Origin: Warburgia ugandensis
Lineage: Eukaryota > Streptophyta > Magnoliopsida > Canellales > Canellaceae
Direction of reading: 5' to 3'
NCBI GenBank assembly: GCA_035236585.1
Contig: CP141135.1
Span: 5,180,001-5,244,000, forward strand
Length of the DNA: 64,000 nt
Under the pieces are notes generated by a model. It saw only the letters and a list, made by a program, of their open reading frames with translations. It did not search any database and had not been told where the DNA came from. Below are positions 47,343 through 57,522 of this stretch, one piece after another (position 1 is the stretch's first letter; each line of letters opens with the position of its first letter). Position numbers and translations under genes: made by a program.

Positions 47343-48930
47343 TTGAAGAAAATGTCAATTTCATGGAAGAGAAGAGCCAAGAAGTATGCACCCTCCTATT
47401 GGCATACAAGAATAATGAAGGAAGCCAAGAAAATTACATGGTACCTTGATACTGATGTAAGTAACCACATGTGTTGGAAAAGGAGCATGTTCGTGGACCT
47501 TGATGAGACAGTGAGCAGTAATGTCTCTTTCGGTGATGAATCCAAAATAGCAGTAAAAGGCAAAGATAACATCCTAATCCGCTTAAAGAATGGAGGACAT
47601 CAATTTATTTTAAAAGTTTTTTACATACCCAACATGAAAAATAATATTTTGAGCCTTGGATAACTTTTAGAGAAAGGCTATAATATTTTTAAGAAAAATT
47701 AGTCTTTCTATAAAAGATGATAAAAATAATTTGATTGCAAAAGTACCAATGTAAAAAAATAAGATGTTCGTGTTGAACATTCAAAATGATGTTGCCAAGT
47801 TTCTTAAGGCATGTTTCCAAGATCTATCTTAGCTTTGGCATTTAAGATTTGGGCGCCTCAACTTTGAAGGACTTGAACTACTGTCCAAGAAGGAGATGGT
47901 CAGATGATTACCTTCTAATAGTCATCCCGATCAATTCTGTGAAGGATGCCTACTTGAGAAGCAGTTTAGAAAGAGCTTCTCCAAGGAGTCACATTCAAGA
48001 GCCCAGAAGACGCTTGAGCTTGTACATACAGATGTATGTGGTCCAATCAAACTAAGCTTTTTAAGTAAAAGCAATTACTTTTTTCTCTTTATTGATGATT
48101 TTTTTAGAAAGACATAGGTCTACTTCTTGAAGGAAAAATCAGAAGTATTTGGAACATTAAAGAAGTTCAAAGCTGCAGTGGAGAAAGAAAGTAGATGCAA
48201 GATCAAAGCCTTGAGATTTGATCGAGGAGGAGAATTCACTTTAAGAATTCTATGAGGAGAATGGAATTCATCGATCATTAACGGTTCCAAGATCTTCCCA
48301 ACAAAATGGAGTAGCAAAAAGGAAGAATTGAACCATTCTCGACATGGCTCAAAGCATGCTAAAAAGTAAGAAAATGCCAAAGGAGTTTTGTGCAGAAGCG
48401 GTAGCATGCGCAGTCTACTTGTCTAATTGCTCACCAATGAGAAGTGTATAAGGAAAGACATCACAAGGAGCATGGAGTGGAAGAAAGCCTAAGATATCTC
48501 ATTTAAAGGTATTTGGAAGTATAGCCTATACACATGTACCAGACGAAAGAAAAACCAAGCTCAACGATAAAAGTAAAAAGTTCATCTTCATTGGTTATGA
48601 TTCAAATTCAAAAGATTACAAACTATATGATTTGGCAAACAGGAAGACTATTATTAGCCGAGATGTGGAACTTGATGAAGAAAGCTTGTGGGATTAGAAC
48701 GTTCACAAAGAAAGTCACAACTTCTTCCCTGAAAATGAAGATGAGCAAATAAGAGAAGATCAACAAAAGAACATCACACCACCAACCTCGCCAACTGCAT
48801 GCGATCATAGAGACTTATCATCATCAAGTTCAAGTTCAAGTTCAAGTTCAAGTCCAAGGACACCATGCACAAGAAGTCTACAAGAGTTCTATGAGGTTAC
48901 TGAAAGGCAAGAAGATCTCTCTACTCTGCC
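47343..48930 (+). pseudogene. Copia protease and integrase, broken
   Basis: The protease frame (47343-47663) has WYLDTDVSNHMCW, where the active-site triad appears as DTD and not DTG, so the protease would be dead. The pre-integrase domain (LWHLRFGRLNFEGL near 47835) and integrase core follow in mixed frames, with ELVHTDVCGPIKL near 48010, LRFDRGGEF near 48215 and QQNGVAKRKN near 48300. A (TTCAAG)n patch at 48826-48852 encodes a poly-Ser run. Several stops interrupt it. Confidence 0.85.
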
Positions 48931-50485
48931 TCTTTGCTGATTACGAACCATGGAGTTTTCAAGAAGCTATACAAAGTAAAAGGTGGAGAGATGCCATGGA
49001 TGAGGAGATCAAAGCAATCATGAAGAATGATATATGGCAATTGGCTTCACTACCGAAAGGGCACAAGGCAATAGGTGTACAGTGGGTATACAAGGCAAAG
49101 AAGAATGCTAAAGGAGAAATTGAAAGATACAAGGCAAGCTTGGTTGCGAAGGGCTACAGTGAAAGAGCTGGGATAAACTATAATGAGGTATTTTCTCCTG
49201 TTATTTTCTTAGAAACTATTAGATTAATTATTTCTTTAGCTACTCAAAATAGATGGAAGGTTCATCAAATAGACGTGAAATTTTGATGAACCTTCCATCT
49301 ACCTTCCTAAATGGAATCCTTGAAGAAGACGTTTACATTGAACAACCATTAGGCTATGAAGTAAAGGGACATGAATACAAAGTCCTCAAGTTAAAAAAGG
49401 CTCTTTATGGGTCAAAGCAAGCACTAAGGGCATGGAATAGTCGAATAGATAAATATTTTCAAGAAAATGGTTTCACAAGATACCGTCATGAGCATGCAAT
49501 ATATGTCAAGATGAAAGATGAAGACATCTTGATTGTATGCTTGTACGTGGATGACTTAATCTTCACTAGAAGCAATCCAAGGATGTTTGAAGAATTCAAG
49601 AAAGTAATGATCAAAGAGTTCTAGATGACTGACATTGGGTTCATATCATATTATCTTAGAATTGAAAGTAAAAGGAAGATGGCATCTTCATCACTCAAGA
49701 AGGTTATGCAAATGAGCTACTTAAGAAATTCAAAATGGATGACTACAAGCCCATTAGCACGCTGGTGGAGTGTGAAATCAAATTGTCTAAGAATGATGAA
49801 GGAGAAAGAGTAGATGCAACAAATTTCAAGAGCTTGGTTGGAAGCTTATGCTACTTAACTTGAACAAGGCCTGATATTCTATATGCTATTGGATTAATTA
49901 GTCGTTATGTGGAAGCACCAATAACCACTCATCTCAAGACAGCAAAAAGAGTTCTTCAATATATTAAAGGTACAATCGACTTTGGTTTGTTTCTCTCATA
50001 CTAATGATTATAGGCTTGTTGGATGCAGTGATAGCAATTGAGCTAGAGACTTAGATGATCGAAAAAGCACAACCAAGTTCGTGTTCTTCACGGGAGATAT
50101 CACTTTTACTTAGATGTCAAAGAAGCAGCTAATAGTCACCCTTTCTACTTGTGAAGCAGAGTATGTGGTTGCTACATCTTGTATTTGTCAGGTAATATGG
50201 TTAAGAAGATTGCTAAAAGAACTTGGCATGCCGCAAGAAGAGCCAATAGAGGTCTATGTTGACATCAAATTAGCAATCGCCCTAGCAAAGAATCCAGTCT
50301 TTCATGACCGAAGTAAACACATTGATATGCGGTATCACTACATAAGAGAATGCATTATAAGAAAAGAAGTTCAACTAGAGTGTGCGAAGTCTCAAGATCA
50401 AGCAACTGATATTTTCACCAAGCCATTGAAGTTTGAAGACTTTATCAAGATGAGAAGATTGCTTGGGATGACAAATCAGGTTTAA
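48931..50485 (+). pseudogene. Copia reverse transcriptase and RNase H, broken
   Basis: The frame 48891-49286 carries RWRDAMDEEIKAIMKND and VQWVYKAKKNAKGEIERYK. A frame change at about 49285 leads to 49253-49624 with STFLNGILEEDVYIEQPLGY and the catalytic LYVDDLIF (YVDD at 49544-49555). RNase H is in 50114-50485 with LSTCEAEYV and a C-terminal DIFTKPL, ending at a TAA that overlaps the polypurine tract. At least three frame breaks and stops (49286, 49622, about 49860) are present. Confidence 0.9.
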
Positions 50486-50492
50486 GGGAAGG

Positions 50493-50829
50493 TGTTAGAA
50501 ATGTAAACTTGATTTAGGCCAAATTTAATTGGGTAAGGGCCCATATTCTATAAGGCTCACATTGAATAGATAAAAAGTCCATCTTTTAGCCCATATTCTT
50601 GAAAGCCTACTTTTTAGAAAGTGTTGCTACAAAAGTTAATTAGAAATATCTAGATACTTTGATAATATAATTAAATATTTTGTAGAGACATCTAGATAAC
50701 AAATTGTAGCCACAAGATTAAAGGTGTATTGGCACAATCCTAAACATTAGTTAAGGAGGTGCTACTAGTATAAATAGGAGTAGTTAGTCACAAGTTGTGT
50801 CAAGCAAAAATTTGAGAATCAATACAAGT

Positions 50830-50927
<98 letters not shown>

Positions 50928-51021
50928 TTTCAAGCTTCCAAGTCCATTCTTCATTTGTAAATCCTTTTCTAATCTCAAAAGTCTTCCTCATACTTTTGTA
51001 AAATACCATCCTCTTCCAACA
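50493..51021 (+). repeat. Copia 3' LTR
   Basis: 529 bp, TGTTAGAAAT to CTTCCAACA. It has an extra stretch near 50540-50570 relative to the 5' LTR, TATAAATAG at 50769 and (CT)n at 50831-50924. Confidence 0.93.
50831..50924. repeat. (CT)n microsatellite in copia 3' LTR
   Basis: 94 bp of CT. Confidence 0.98.
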
Positions 51022-51690
51022 TTGATTTCTGAATCAATCTTCCATAGGTTCACTCGTGAGATTTTCTCAAGAGGACATCAACAATCCTATTAAGATAGTT
51101 TTGATCAAGCAGTATATCACAAACATTTTTGATAGATTTTTTCATCAACATCTTTCATCCTGACCCTTCTTCAGTTTCTAGATCTATTTTAAATCCTGGC
51201 TCAACGTAGACAGTTTGATATGTAGCAATTCAACTTGAAGAGTAACTTGATTTGCTACCAAGTTTGAGTAACTCGAATGAGTTTTTCTAGTTACTTTGTA
51301 AGTTTTAGCACTGTCAAAGAGAGTGAGAGAGTGAGAGATGTGGTAGCTGCTGGATAGAAACTAGTAGTCAAAGAAACAGTAGCAACATAACTTGTTGGTT
51401 GGTTTTTTTATTGTAATATGAACGAAAGCCTTGATTGGACTCCTTACATGCATTAAACGGAAGAGGCCAAAAGAGAGGAGGAATAATTCTATAATGTCTC
51501 GCAACCATTACGTGACCATGTAATTTAGAGTGCTTTTTCTCCCTGTGCGCCCATATTTTAGAAGATTAGATTGTTCACGGTCAAAATATCTCATCAATTC
51601 TGTCGTGCTAAGCGATTTCCTTTTTATTGCAAAATGATGGCCGTACTTATTGAAGTGTCTTCCATTGTATTTATAGTATTAGCCTATTAG
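51022..51690. repeat. Segmental duplication (block E), second copy, right part
   Basis: Resumes the alignment with 38749-39330 after the copia insertion. It begins with the second TTGAT. Confidence 0.88.
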
Positions 51691-53449
51691 GTTATAAGTT
51701 TAATGACAGAAATAGTCTTCAATGGGCGTGACATATCCCTAGTAGCATTGCGTGTTCCCTTTTTGTTCATATAAGGCGATATAACGTCCCCGTTAACAAG
51801 GAGTTGTAATCAATAAAGCATGTCGATGCTTAACATTGGATATCTCGTAGCCCAGAAATGAATCCAGAAGAAAGTCATTGGCTCCTCAAAGTTATATTTT
51901 AATTTGTCGATTGCAGTGCAAACCTTTTCTTAGAATAAATTTTGAGTTATGGCATATCCAAAGTTAAGTGTGTCAGATGAACGACTTGGATCAAAAACAT
52001 GTCGGCCTACAATGGAAAAGAAGAAACATTTCACTGAAAATGTAGAGGCGCCTTCCCGTTACTGAAGATGTTGTCTTTGTACCAGTATTCATCTTTTCTA
52101 TGAATTTGAACGTTGCTGTTGTTCTCTAGTTTGGAGGAAACGAATCAAAGTCCTAGAAGGCTTAGTTCCGTGCATAGTTCATCCATAGCATGCTCGGGCT
52201 TACGGATGGTTTCGATCATTAAAAAGAGCAGGCCCTAATCCTACTTTAGCCTCGTAATATTTTCTATGTGGAAATATGTACATCTACTGTATAACATTAA
52301 CAACTCACGAATTAGAGGGAGATGGCCTTGCCACTTTTATTTTTTCACCGTCGCCGTTTGTCTACCTCAACTTGCTGCTTTTACTTGGCAATATCTTTTT
52401 CCAGTCTGAACAATATAGAAAATGGTCTGTGAACATAATAGAGTATTGACTTCCAGTTAGTGACAAAGCTAGAGTACATAATTAATCAGTTAAATTCAGT
52501 GAATACAGTTTCCTTGTATTGCAACATGAGAGGTCCAAAAATCCCAAGCTGCAACTTCGCCAATTTATTATTGCAACAAATTTGATACTGTTCACTAAGT
52601 GAATCATATTTGCGACGATGGAGATTCATATAGCTAGTAAAACTGAGAGGAGGCCATCTAAGGTACATGATAAATTTTAAGGGAAGTCTGTCGCCACCTT
52701 AGAGCCGTTGGATTGCAAGGAAGGGTCAGATAAAAACTCTATGATTATCTTTAACGCCGGTGTTTTGGTAAACCGTATTTAGAAAGTCCGGAGAAAAATT
52801 GAAAAGCTATCTTTAAATCAAATTATTATTTTACTCTTTATGTCCGGCTTAATTTTTAACGAATACCCTTGTTCAAAACACATTTATGAAATTCTTCTCT
52901 ATAAAGGGGAGAAAAATTGTATGATGCAATATCTCTATTCTAACAGATTCAGGCTATCAGAAGCACACAAGCAGCTCCTGAAAAACCCAGAAGTTAATGA
53001 TACCAATGTCTCCAAACCCTCTAGTGAGAAATCCTCCACTTTCTAAAAGCACCCGCTTGCCTATATACTTGGCTATCATAAAGTAAATATGTTTTAGACT
53101 CCCAGAAGCTCGACTTTGAAACTCAAATAAAAAAATAAAAAAGTCTCAATCATCGCTTTCTTCAAAAACGATAGTTTCCTCGATAACCCATTTGCAATCT
53201 CATCGCCAACTGCGTATCCTTCCTCCGGCCAATCCCTGCATTTTTGGCCTTTTTTTTTTTGCCCATGGGCATTTGCGATATAAGCTTATATCTTAGATTT
53301 CTGCAAATCTATCTGATGAAAAAAAGGGTTAAATCTTATCTTCATCCTAGCATCATTGGCAGAAAGAACTACAACCTGATGTGCTCTAAATTGTCTTATT
53401 GCAACTTGCTCCTCCCTCCTTTCTCTTTACGGGTTTAATGATTACACCA
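51691..53449. other. Unique stretch, no confirmed gene
   Basis: Not matched elsewhere in the window. A 60-residue minus-strand frame (52668-52486) and a 68-residue plus-strand frame (52840-53046) look ordinary in composition but match nothing I know. Minus-strand translation near 51850-51990 gives protein-like but broken text. A decayed gene is possible. Confidence 0.35.
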
Positions 53450-53466
53450 CCATAGTCGGCCCCAAT

Positions 53467-53535
<69 letters not shown>

Positions 53536-53660
53536 AGCTTTGCCTCCTCTCTTGAGGCCTCTAACGTCTGTCGCTAGAGGCTTCCAAGAGAATATGTCGC
53601 CAGAAATAGGACGTTGTATCCAAGGAACGGTCGAGATCAAGAACGGTTGCCGCTAGTCTC
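53450..53660. repeat. Third copy of a block E sub-segment with (TG)n(AG)n inserted
   Basis: CACCATAGTCGGCC, then GTCTGTC, GGCTTCCAAGAGA and GTTGCCGCTAG match 38421-38560 and 45600-45760. A (TG)8(AG)n tract at 53467-53534 sits inside. The pararetrovirus remains start about 35 bp further on. Confidence 0.75.
53467..53534. repeat. (TG)n(AG)n compound microsatellite
   Basis: About 16 bp of TG followed by about 52 bp of AG. Confidence 0.97.
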
Positions 53661-53693
53661 AAGAAACAAAACTGATATATATATATATCAGAT

Positions 53694-53888
53694 AAATAAA
53701 ATTAAAAGAGAACCCAAAAATCTTAGTAAGTATTATTATAAATGACCTACTCCTGTGGATGTCTTAATTGAAGAAAATAACATTTATTTACGGAATAAAT
53801 ACAGAACTAATTCAATTTATGAATGGAACATAGATGATATGACCGATAATCAAATTTATCATATAGTACATCGATTCTTAATGTATTC
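53694..53888 (+). pseudogene. Displaced pararetrovirus coat-protein fragment
   Basis: The stretch around PTPVDVLIEENNIYLRN and SIYEWNIDDMTD has the look of a caulimovirid coat/capsid N-terminal domain. An in-frame stop precedes it (near 53738). It ends abruptly at 53888, where the terminal leader begins, so it is out of its normal order (it should lie between movement protein and RT). Confidence 0.6.
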
Positions 53889-54451
53889 AAAGCTTGCTGC
53901 CTTCTTGCAAGCGTTTCCCTCTCATTGTAATCTTTCCCCCTCTTATAATAAAATCCCTTCAGGGTCCTTTTTTAAATTTTGAGTTTCTATAATTCTTGCT
54001 TTGGATGAGCGTCGTTCTGTAAGTATTTCCTTCATTTATTTTCTTTTTGTTCAAAGCATGCTTAAAATAGTATCAGAGCCAATGTTAGGCTAAATTTTTT
54101 GAGCCCGTAGTATGGATCTATAATAGCATGGGTTAGTTTATTTGTATTGCTATTTCTTGGATTGTTTTATGCAACTTTATTTTAGTATTTTATGGTTTGA
54201 TATGTTACGATTGTTTAGATTATGCTGCTTATTCTGTTGTTGGTCTTTTGCCAAGTCGCATAGGTGTGTTGCCCGTATGAGTTGAAGGGGTTTTGTCATA
54301 GTTGACAGGCATATTAGACAAGCAGTAGCGATAAGTAATATTATCTTAGCTATAATTCATGGACTATCTTATTATAAAATATTTAAGATAAGATTACATA
54401 AACCAGTTCCAAGATTGATAGCAGTAGATTTAGATTAATCTGTTTTATTAT
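53889..54451 (+). promoter_or_regulatory. Pararetrovirus terminal region: poly(A) signal and primer-binding site
   Basis: Shares 53889-54015 and 54274-54450 with 59305-59640. It contains AATAAA at 53947-53952 and AGTATCAGAGCC at 54069-54080, close to the initiator tRNA-Met primer site used by plant pararetroviruses. The second copy lacks the part with the primer site. Confidence 0.75.
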
Positions 54452-55468
54452 ATGACCTGTACTACTAGCTCTCTGTGCCTGATTGATATGGCAAATGATA
54501 ATATTCATGTTAAAAATACCAATCTTGTAGAATATCCTACAGACACTGAATCACTCTATAATTGGACAATTCCTTTGTTGAAACCTAAAGAGGTTTATAA
54601 TATAGGTAAATTTAATTTCTCTTCTAATAAGATAATAAAGAATATGGAACAGACTATAAGTTTGGATAATATAGAAGAGATCATAAATCTATTCTCTGAA
54701 AATGATCTAAGACCTTATTTGAATTCTGGAAAGCATAAATTTATTCATGTTGGATTAATCCAAATTGGGTTTAAACCCTTAGCTCTTAATTGTCTAAATG
54801 CATCAATACTTGCCGTCCTTCGTGATGCTAGATGTCTTGATTGGGCGCCCTCTTTAATGGGAGTGCTACAGATTAGCCTCTGTCATGGACTAGTATATGT
54901 TAATATTTTTCCTAACTTTTGTCTTTCATTGTTAGACCCTACTATTTTTGATACATTAAGTCTTTATATTAAGACACATGGTTATAATTTTAAACCAAGA
55001 TTAGAGACAATAGCTCTCACTTACCGAATACAATTCAAAGTCCTACTTACTCTGGTTACTAAAGCCAGGCATAAATATCCAAAAGACAAAACTGTCATAA
55101 TAGAAACAAACCTTTTATCCCCTGATATAGGGTTAATAGGACACTGAAATGAGATGAAATAAATTTTCCACAATCTTGGCAATTAACTGAAGTTGTCCCT
55201 CTAAGGCAAATAACAGAACAAAATTTAAATCAGATAATACAAACTGAAGATGGTGATGTTGAAATTCGCTTTGATAGTAGACGATCATTTAGGCTTCTTA
55301 GAGTTACTTCATGTTTGGCTAGTTCCTCTAGGTTTTCTCTTGATAATAAACAACAGTCAAGTTCAATCAAAGAACTAAAAATTTCACAAAATAATATTGT
55401 TCATCCAATTTATAAAAACTCTCCTCAGGATAATACTCCTACTCCATCTGAGATGGCTTTTAATTTGT
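54452..55468 (+). pseudogene. Pararetrovirus movement protein, frameshifted
   Basis: Moves virus between cells through plasmodesmata. The open part (54452-55147, 231 codons) carries DLRPYLNSGKHKF, HVGLIQIGFKPL and, further on, a stretch around YIKTHGYNFKP that belong to the 30K-type movement-protein domain. One base is missing near 55130 relative to the inverted copy, and a stop lies just after it (near 55152). The C-terminal Ser/Asn-rich part (55160-55468) is then open in the other frame. The start is the first ATG of the frame and may not be the native one. Confidence 0.8.
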
Positions 55469-55471
55469 GAT

Positions 55472-56260
55472 GTTTATGGATTTTCATCCCCGCAGTCCTC
55501 TGAGAAAAATAATAAGTGATGAATTTGAACTCAATAAACATCAAGCTTTCAGACTATGGTACTTCAAAACATTTAATAAAGACGAAGTTCAAAGTTATAA
55601 AACTCAATTTTATGGTCACTTGAATAAAACACAGAAAATATAATTCTTTGTTCCCCAGTTTTTAAAAACCTATGTTCAACACGAACTTAATGTTATTAAA
55701 ATATGGACTACCTCGAAAGGAGAAAAAATATCTTCAGAGTATCCACCTGCACATCCATTGACTCTTCCTACAGAAGGTAGCGATCTTCATACTATCGCAT
55801 ATCTAGATTCTAAATCTAACCTTAATGATATTAACAGTCTTATAAGACAAAAATATATATACTAATCTGTATATTCAAACCTTAGGAGAAAAGGTTGATA
55901 CTATTGAAAATGGTATTCAACAAAACTTGATTATATCAATGGAATTAAGGCTAAAAAACAGCAACCAATAGAAAAGATTGAACCTTCAATAAAACCACCT
56001 CCTGATGTCCAAGGATTCAAATTAGAAAATGACACCGGGGAAATCCTCAAAATACTAAAATCAAAGATGGCAGATCTTAATATCAGCACCCTATCAACCC
56101 ATGAATCTGACATAGAACCAGATCCTGAAAAAAATAATCAACAGGCAACTCAGGATAAAATGAGTAAAGAAGAAATTGCATATCAAGATGTCTAGAATAA
56201 TATCCAGGATAAAAATTTCCAAACAAAAGTTAAAAACCTTATTCATACTTTCCTTGAACA
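55472..56260 (+). pseudogene. Pararetrovirus region after the movement protein (coat-protein N-terminal part), broken
   Basis: Shifting frames show DEFELNKHQAF near 55520, LNVIKIWTTSKGEK near 55690 and AYLDSKSNLNDINSL near 55800, also present on the minus strand at 59790-60250. Beyond 55980 there is a Lys/Glu-rich stretch that ends with MSKEEIAYQDV and a stop near 56193. The zinc-finger part of the coat protein and the whole aspartic protease are absent before the RT. Confidence 0.65.
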
Positions 56261-57184
56261 CCTCTGTAATGACCAACCTAATGCTTTCTGGAATAGAAAA
56301 ATTCACTGTGGTTCTCTTCCCTATATAGAAGGATTTACAGAGGATAATATCCCCACTAAGGCTAGACTAGCCAAATGAACTTTGAATACATAGAGTTGTG
56401 TAAAAATGAGATATCTAATCTTATTCAGAAAAGGCTTATTCGCAACTCTTCCTCCCCTAATAAAAGTGATCTTCTTAATAGACTTCAAGGATCTGTAATA
56501 TTCTCAAAATTTGACCTTAAATCAGGATACTGGCAAATCCAGATCCAAGAATCTAATAAATATAAGATAACCTTTACTGTTCCTTTTGGACAATTTGAAT
56601 GGAATGTAATGCCTTTCGGATTGAAAAATGCACCTTCTGAATTTCAGAAAATTATTAATGATATCTTTATTCCTTACAATCAATTTATCATCTCATATAT
56701 TGATGATGTATTAATATTTTCAAAAGCAATTGACCTATACTTTAAACATCTTGAAATACTTAGATGGTTAATTCAGAAAAATGGTTTGGTTTTATTTGCT
56801 TCAAAAATGAAATTATTTCAACAAAAAGTAAGATTTCTTGGACACAATATCTTTCAGGGACAAATCGTTCCTATTCAAAGAAGTATTGAATTTTCTTCCA
56901 AATTCCTAGATGAAATCATTGATAATAAGCAGTTGCAAAGATTTTTAGGATCTTTAAATTATATTTCTGATTATTATCAAAATCTCGCTATTGACACTAC
57001 AATTTTATTTAATAGACTAAGAAAAAATGCTAAACCTTGGTTTGAAGAACATACCAGAATGGTGAGAAAAATTAAAGCTAGGGTAAAGTCACTTCCTTGC
57101 TTGAATCTTGCAAATTTTGAATGGTTTAAAATTGTTGAAACAGATGCCTCTGATATTAGATATGGGGTATCCTTAAACAAGTAA
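56260..57184 (+). pseudogene. Pararetrovirus reverse transcriptase, interrupted
   Basis: Open from 56375 (269 codons); the preceding part (FTEDNIPTKARL, near 56330-56370) is cut off by a stop at 56376-56378 in its own frame. Catalytic residues are visible in FDLKSGYWQ (Asp at residue 47) and YIDDVLIF (YIDD at 56696-56707), with MPFGLKNAP between them. The segment right after residues NSSSP lacks the usual fingers part of the family, apparently an in-frame deletion of some tens of residues. The RNase H start (VETDASDIRYG) is fused at the end. It is not functional. Confidence 0.88.
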
Positions 57185-57522
57185 ACCTTTCTTCTAATAA
57201 AGAAGAATTAGTTTGATTTACCTCGAAAAGATGGAATGATACTCAAAGAAAATATTCTACTATTAAGAAAGAAATGCTTTCCATTGTTAAATGTATTTCA
57301 AAATTTCAAGATAATTTACTTAATCAAAACTTTCTACTTAGAATTGATTGTAGCACTGCTAAGCAAATAATAGAAAAGGATGTGAAAAATATTGTTTCGC
57401 AATAAATATTTGCTGGATGGCTAGCTCAATTATCTGTTTTTTATTTTGATATTGAATACATCAATGGAGAATACAACTCTCTTCCTGATTTCCTAACCCA
57501 TGAGTTTTTGCAGGGATCATGA
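57185..57522 (+). pseudogene. Pararetrovirus RNase H, broken
   Basis: Continues the RT polyprotein in another frame with RKYSTIKKEMLSIVKCI near 57250 and LRIDCSTAKQI near 57345, then DFLTHEFLQG. In-frame stops lie near 57212 and 57403. The ORF1 stop TGA (57520-57522) overlaps the next start as ATGA. Confidence 0.82.

Larger units (their letters stand above)
45939..51021 (+). mobile_element. Ty1/copia retrotransposon, Tork-like, decayed
   Basis: A complete 5.1-kb element with LTRs 45939-46401 and 50493-51021, primer site at 46405, gag, protease, integrase, RT and RNase H in copia order, and polypurine tract AAGGGAAGG at 50484. The target duplication TTGAT is perfect. The LTRs differ by roughly 12-15%, plus an insertion of about 30 bp in the 3' copy, so the insertion is old compared with the Athila element. 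Many stops and frame changes make it non-autonomous. Tork is inferred from the gag start and the protease context. Confidence 0.93.

Noticed and set aside
48826-48852. (TTCAAG)n considered as a CRISPR-like or regulatory repeat
   Set aside because: It is a 6-bp simple repeat inside copia pol encoding a poly-Ser stretch. There are no spacers.
50784-51009. Arg/Glu-repeat frames over (GA)n and (CT)n tracts (also at 44127, 53468, 62772, 62899 and 63035)
   Set aside because: They are direct translations of dinucleotide repeats.
54069-54080. tRNA-like sequence AGTATCAGAGCC and the similar TGGTATYAGAGC sites
   Set aside because: They are primer-binding sites complementary to a tRNA end, not tRNA genes; no cloverleaf is present around them.
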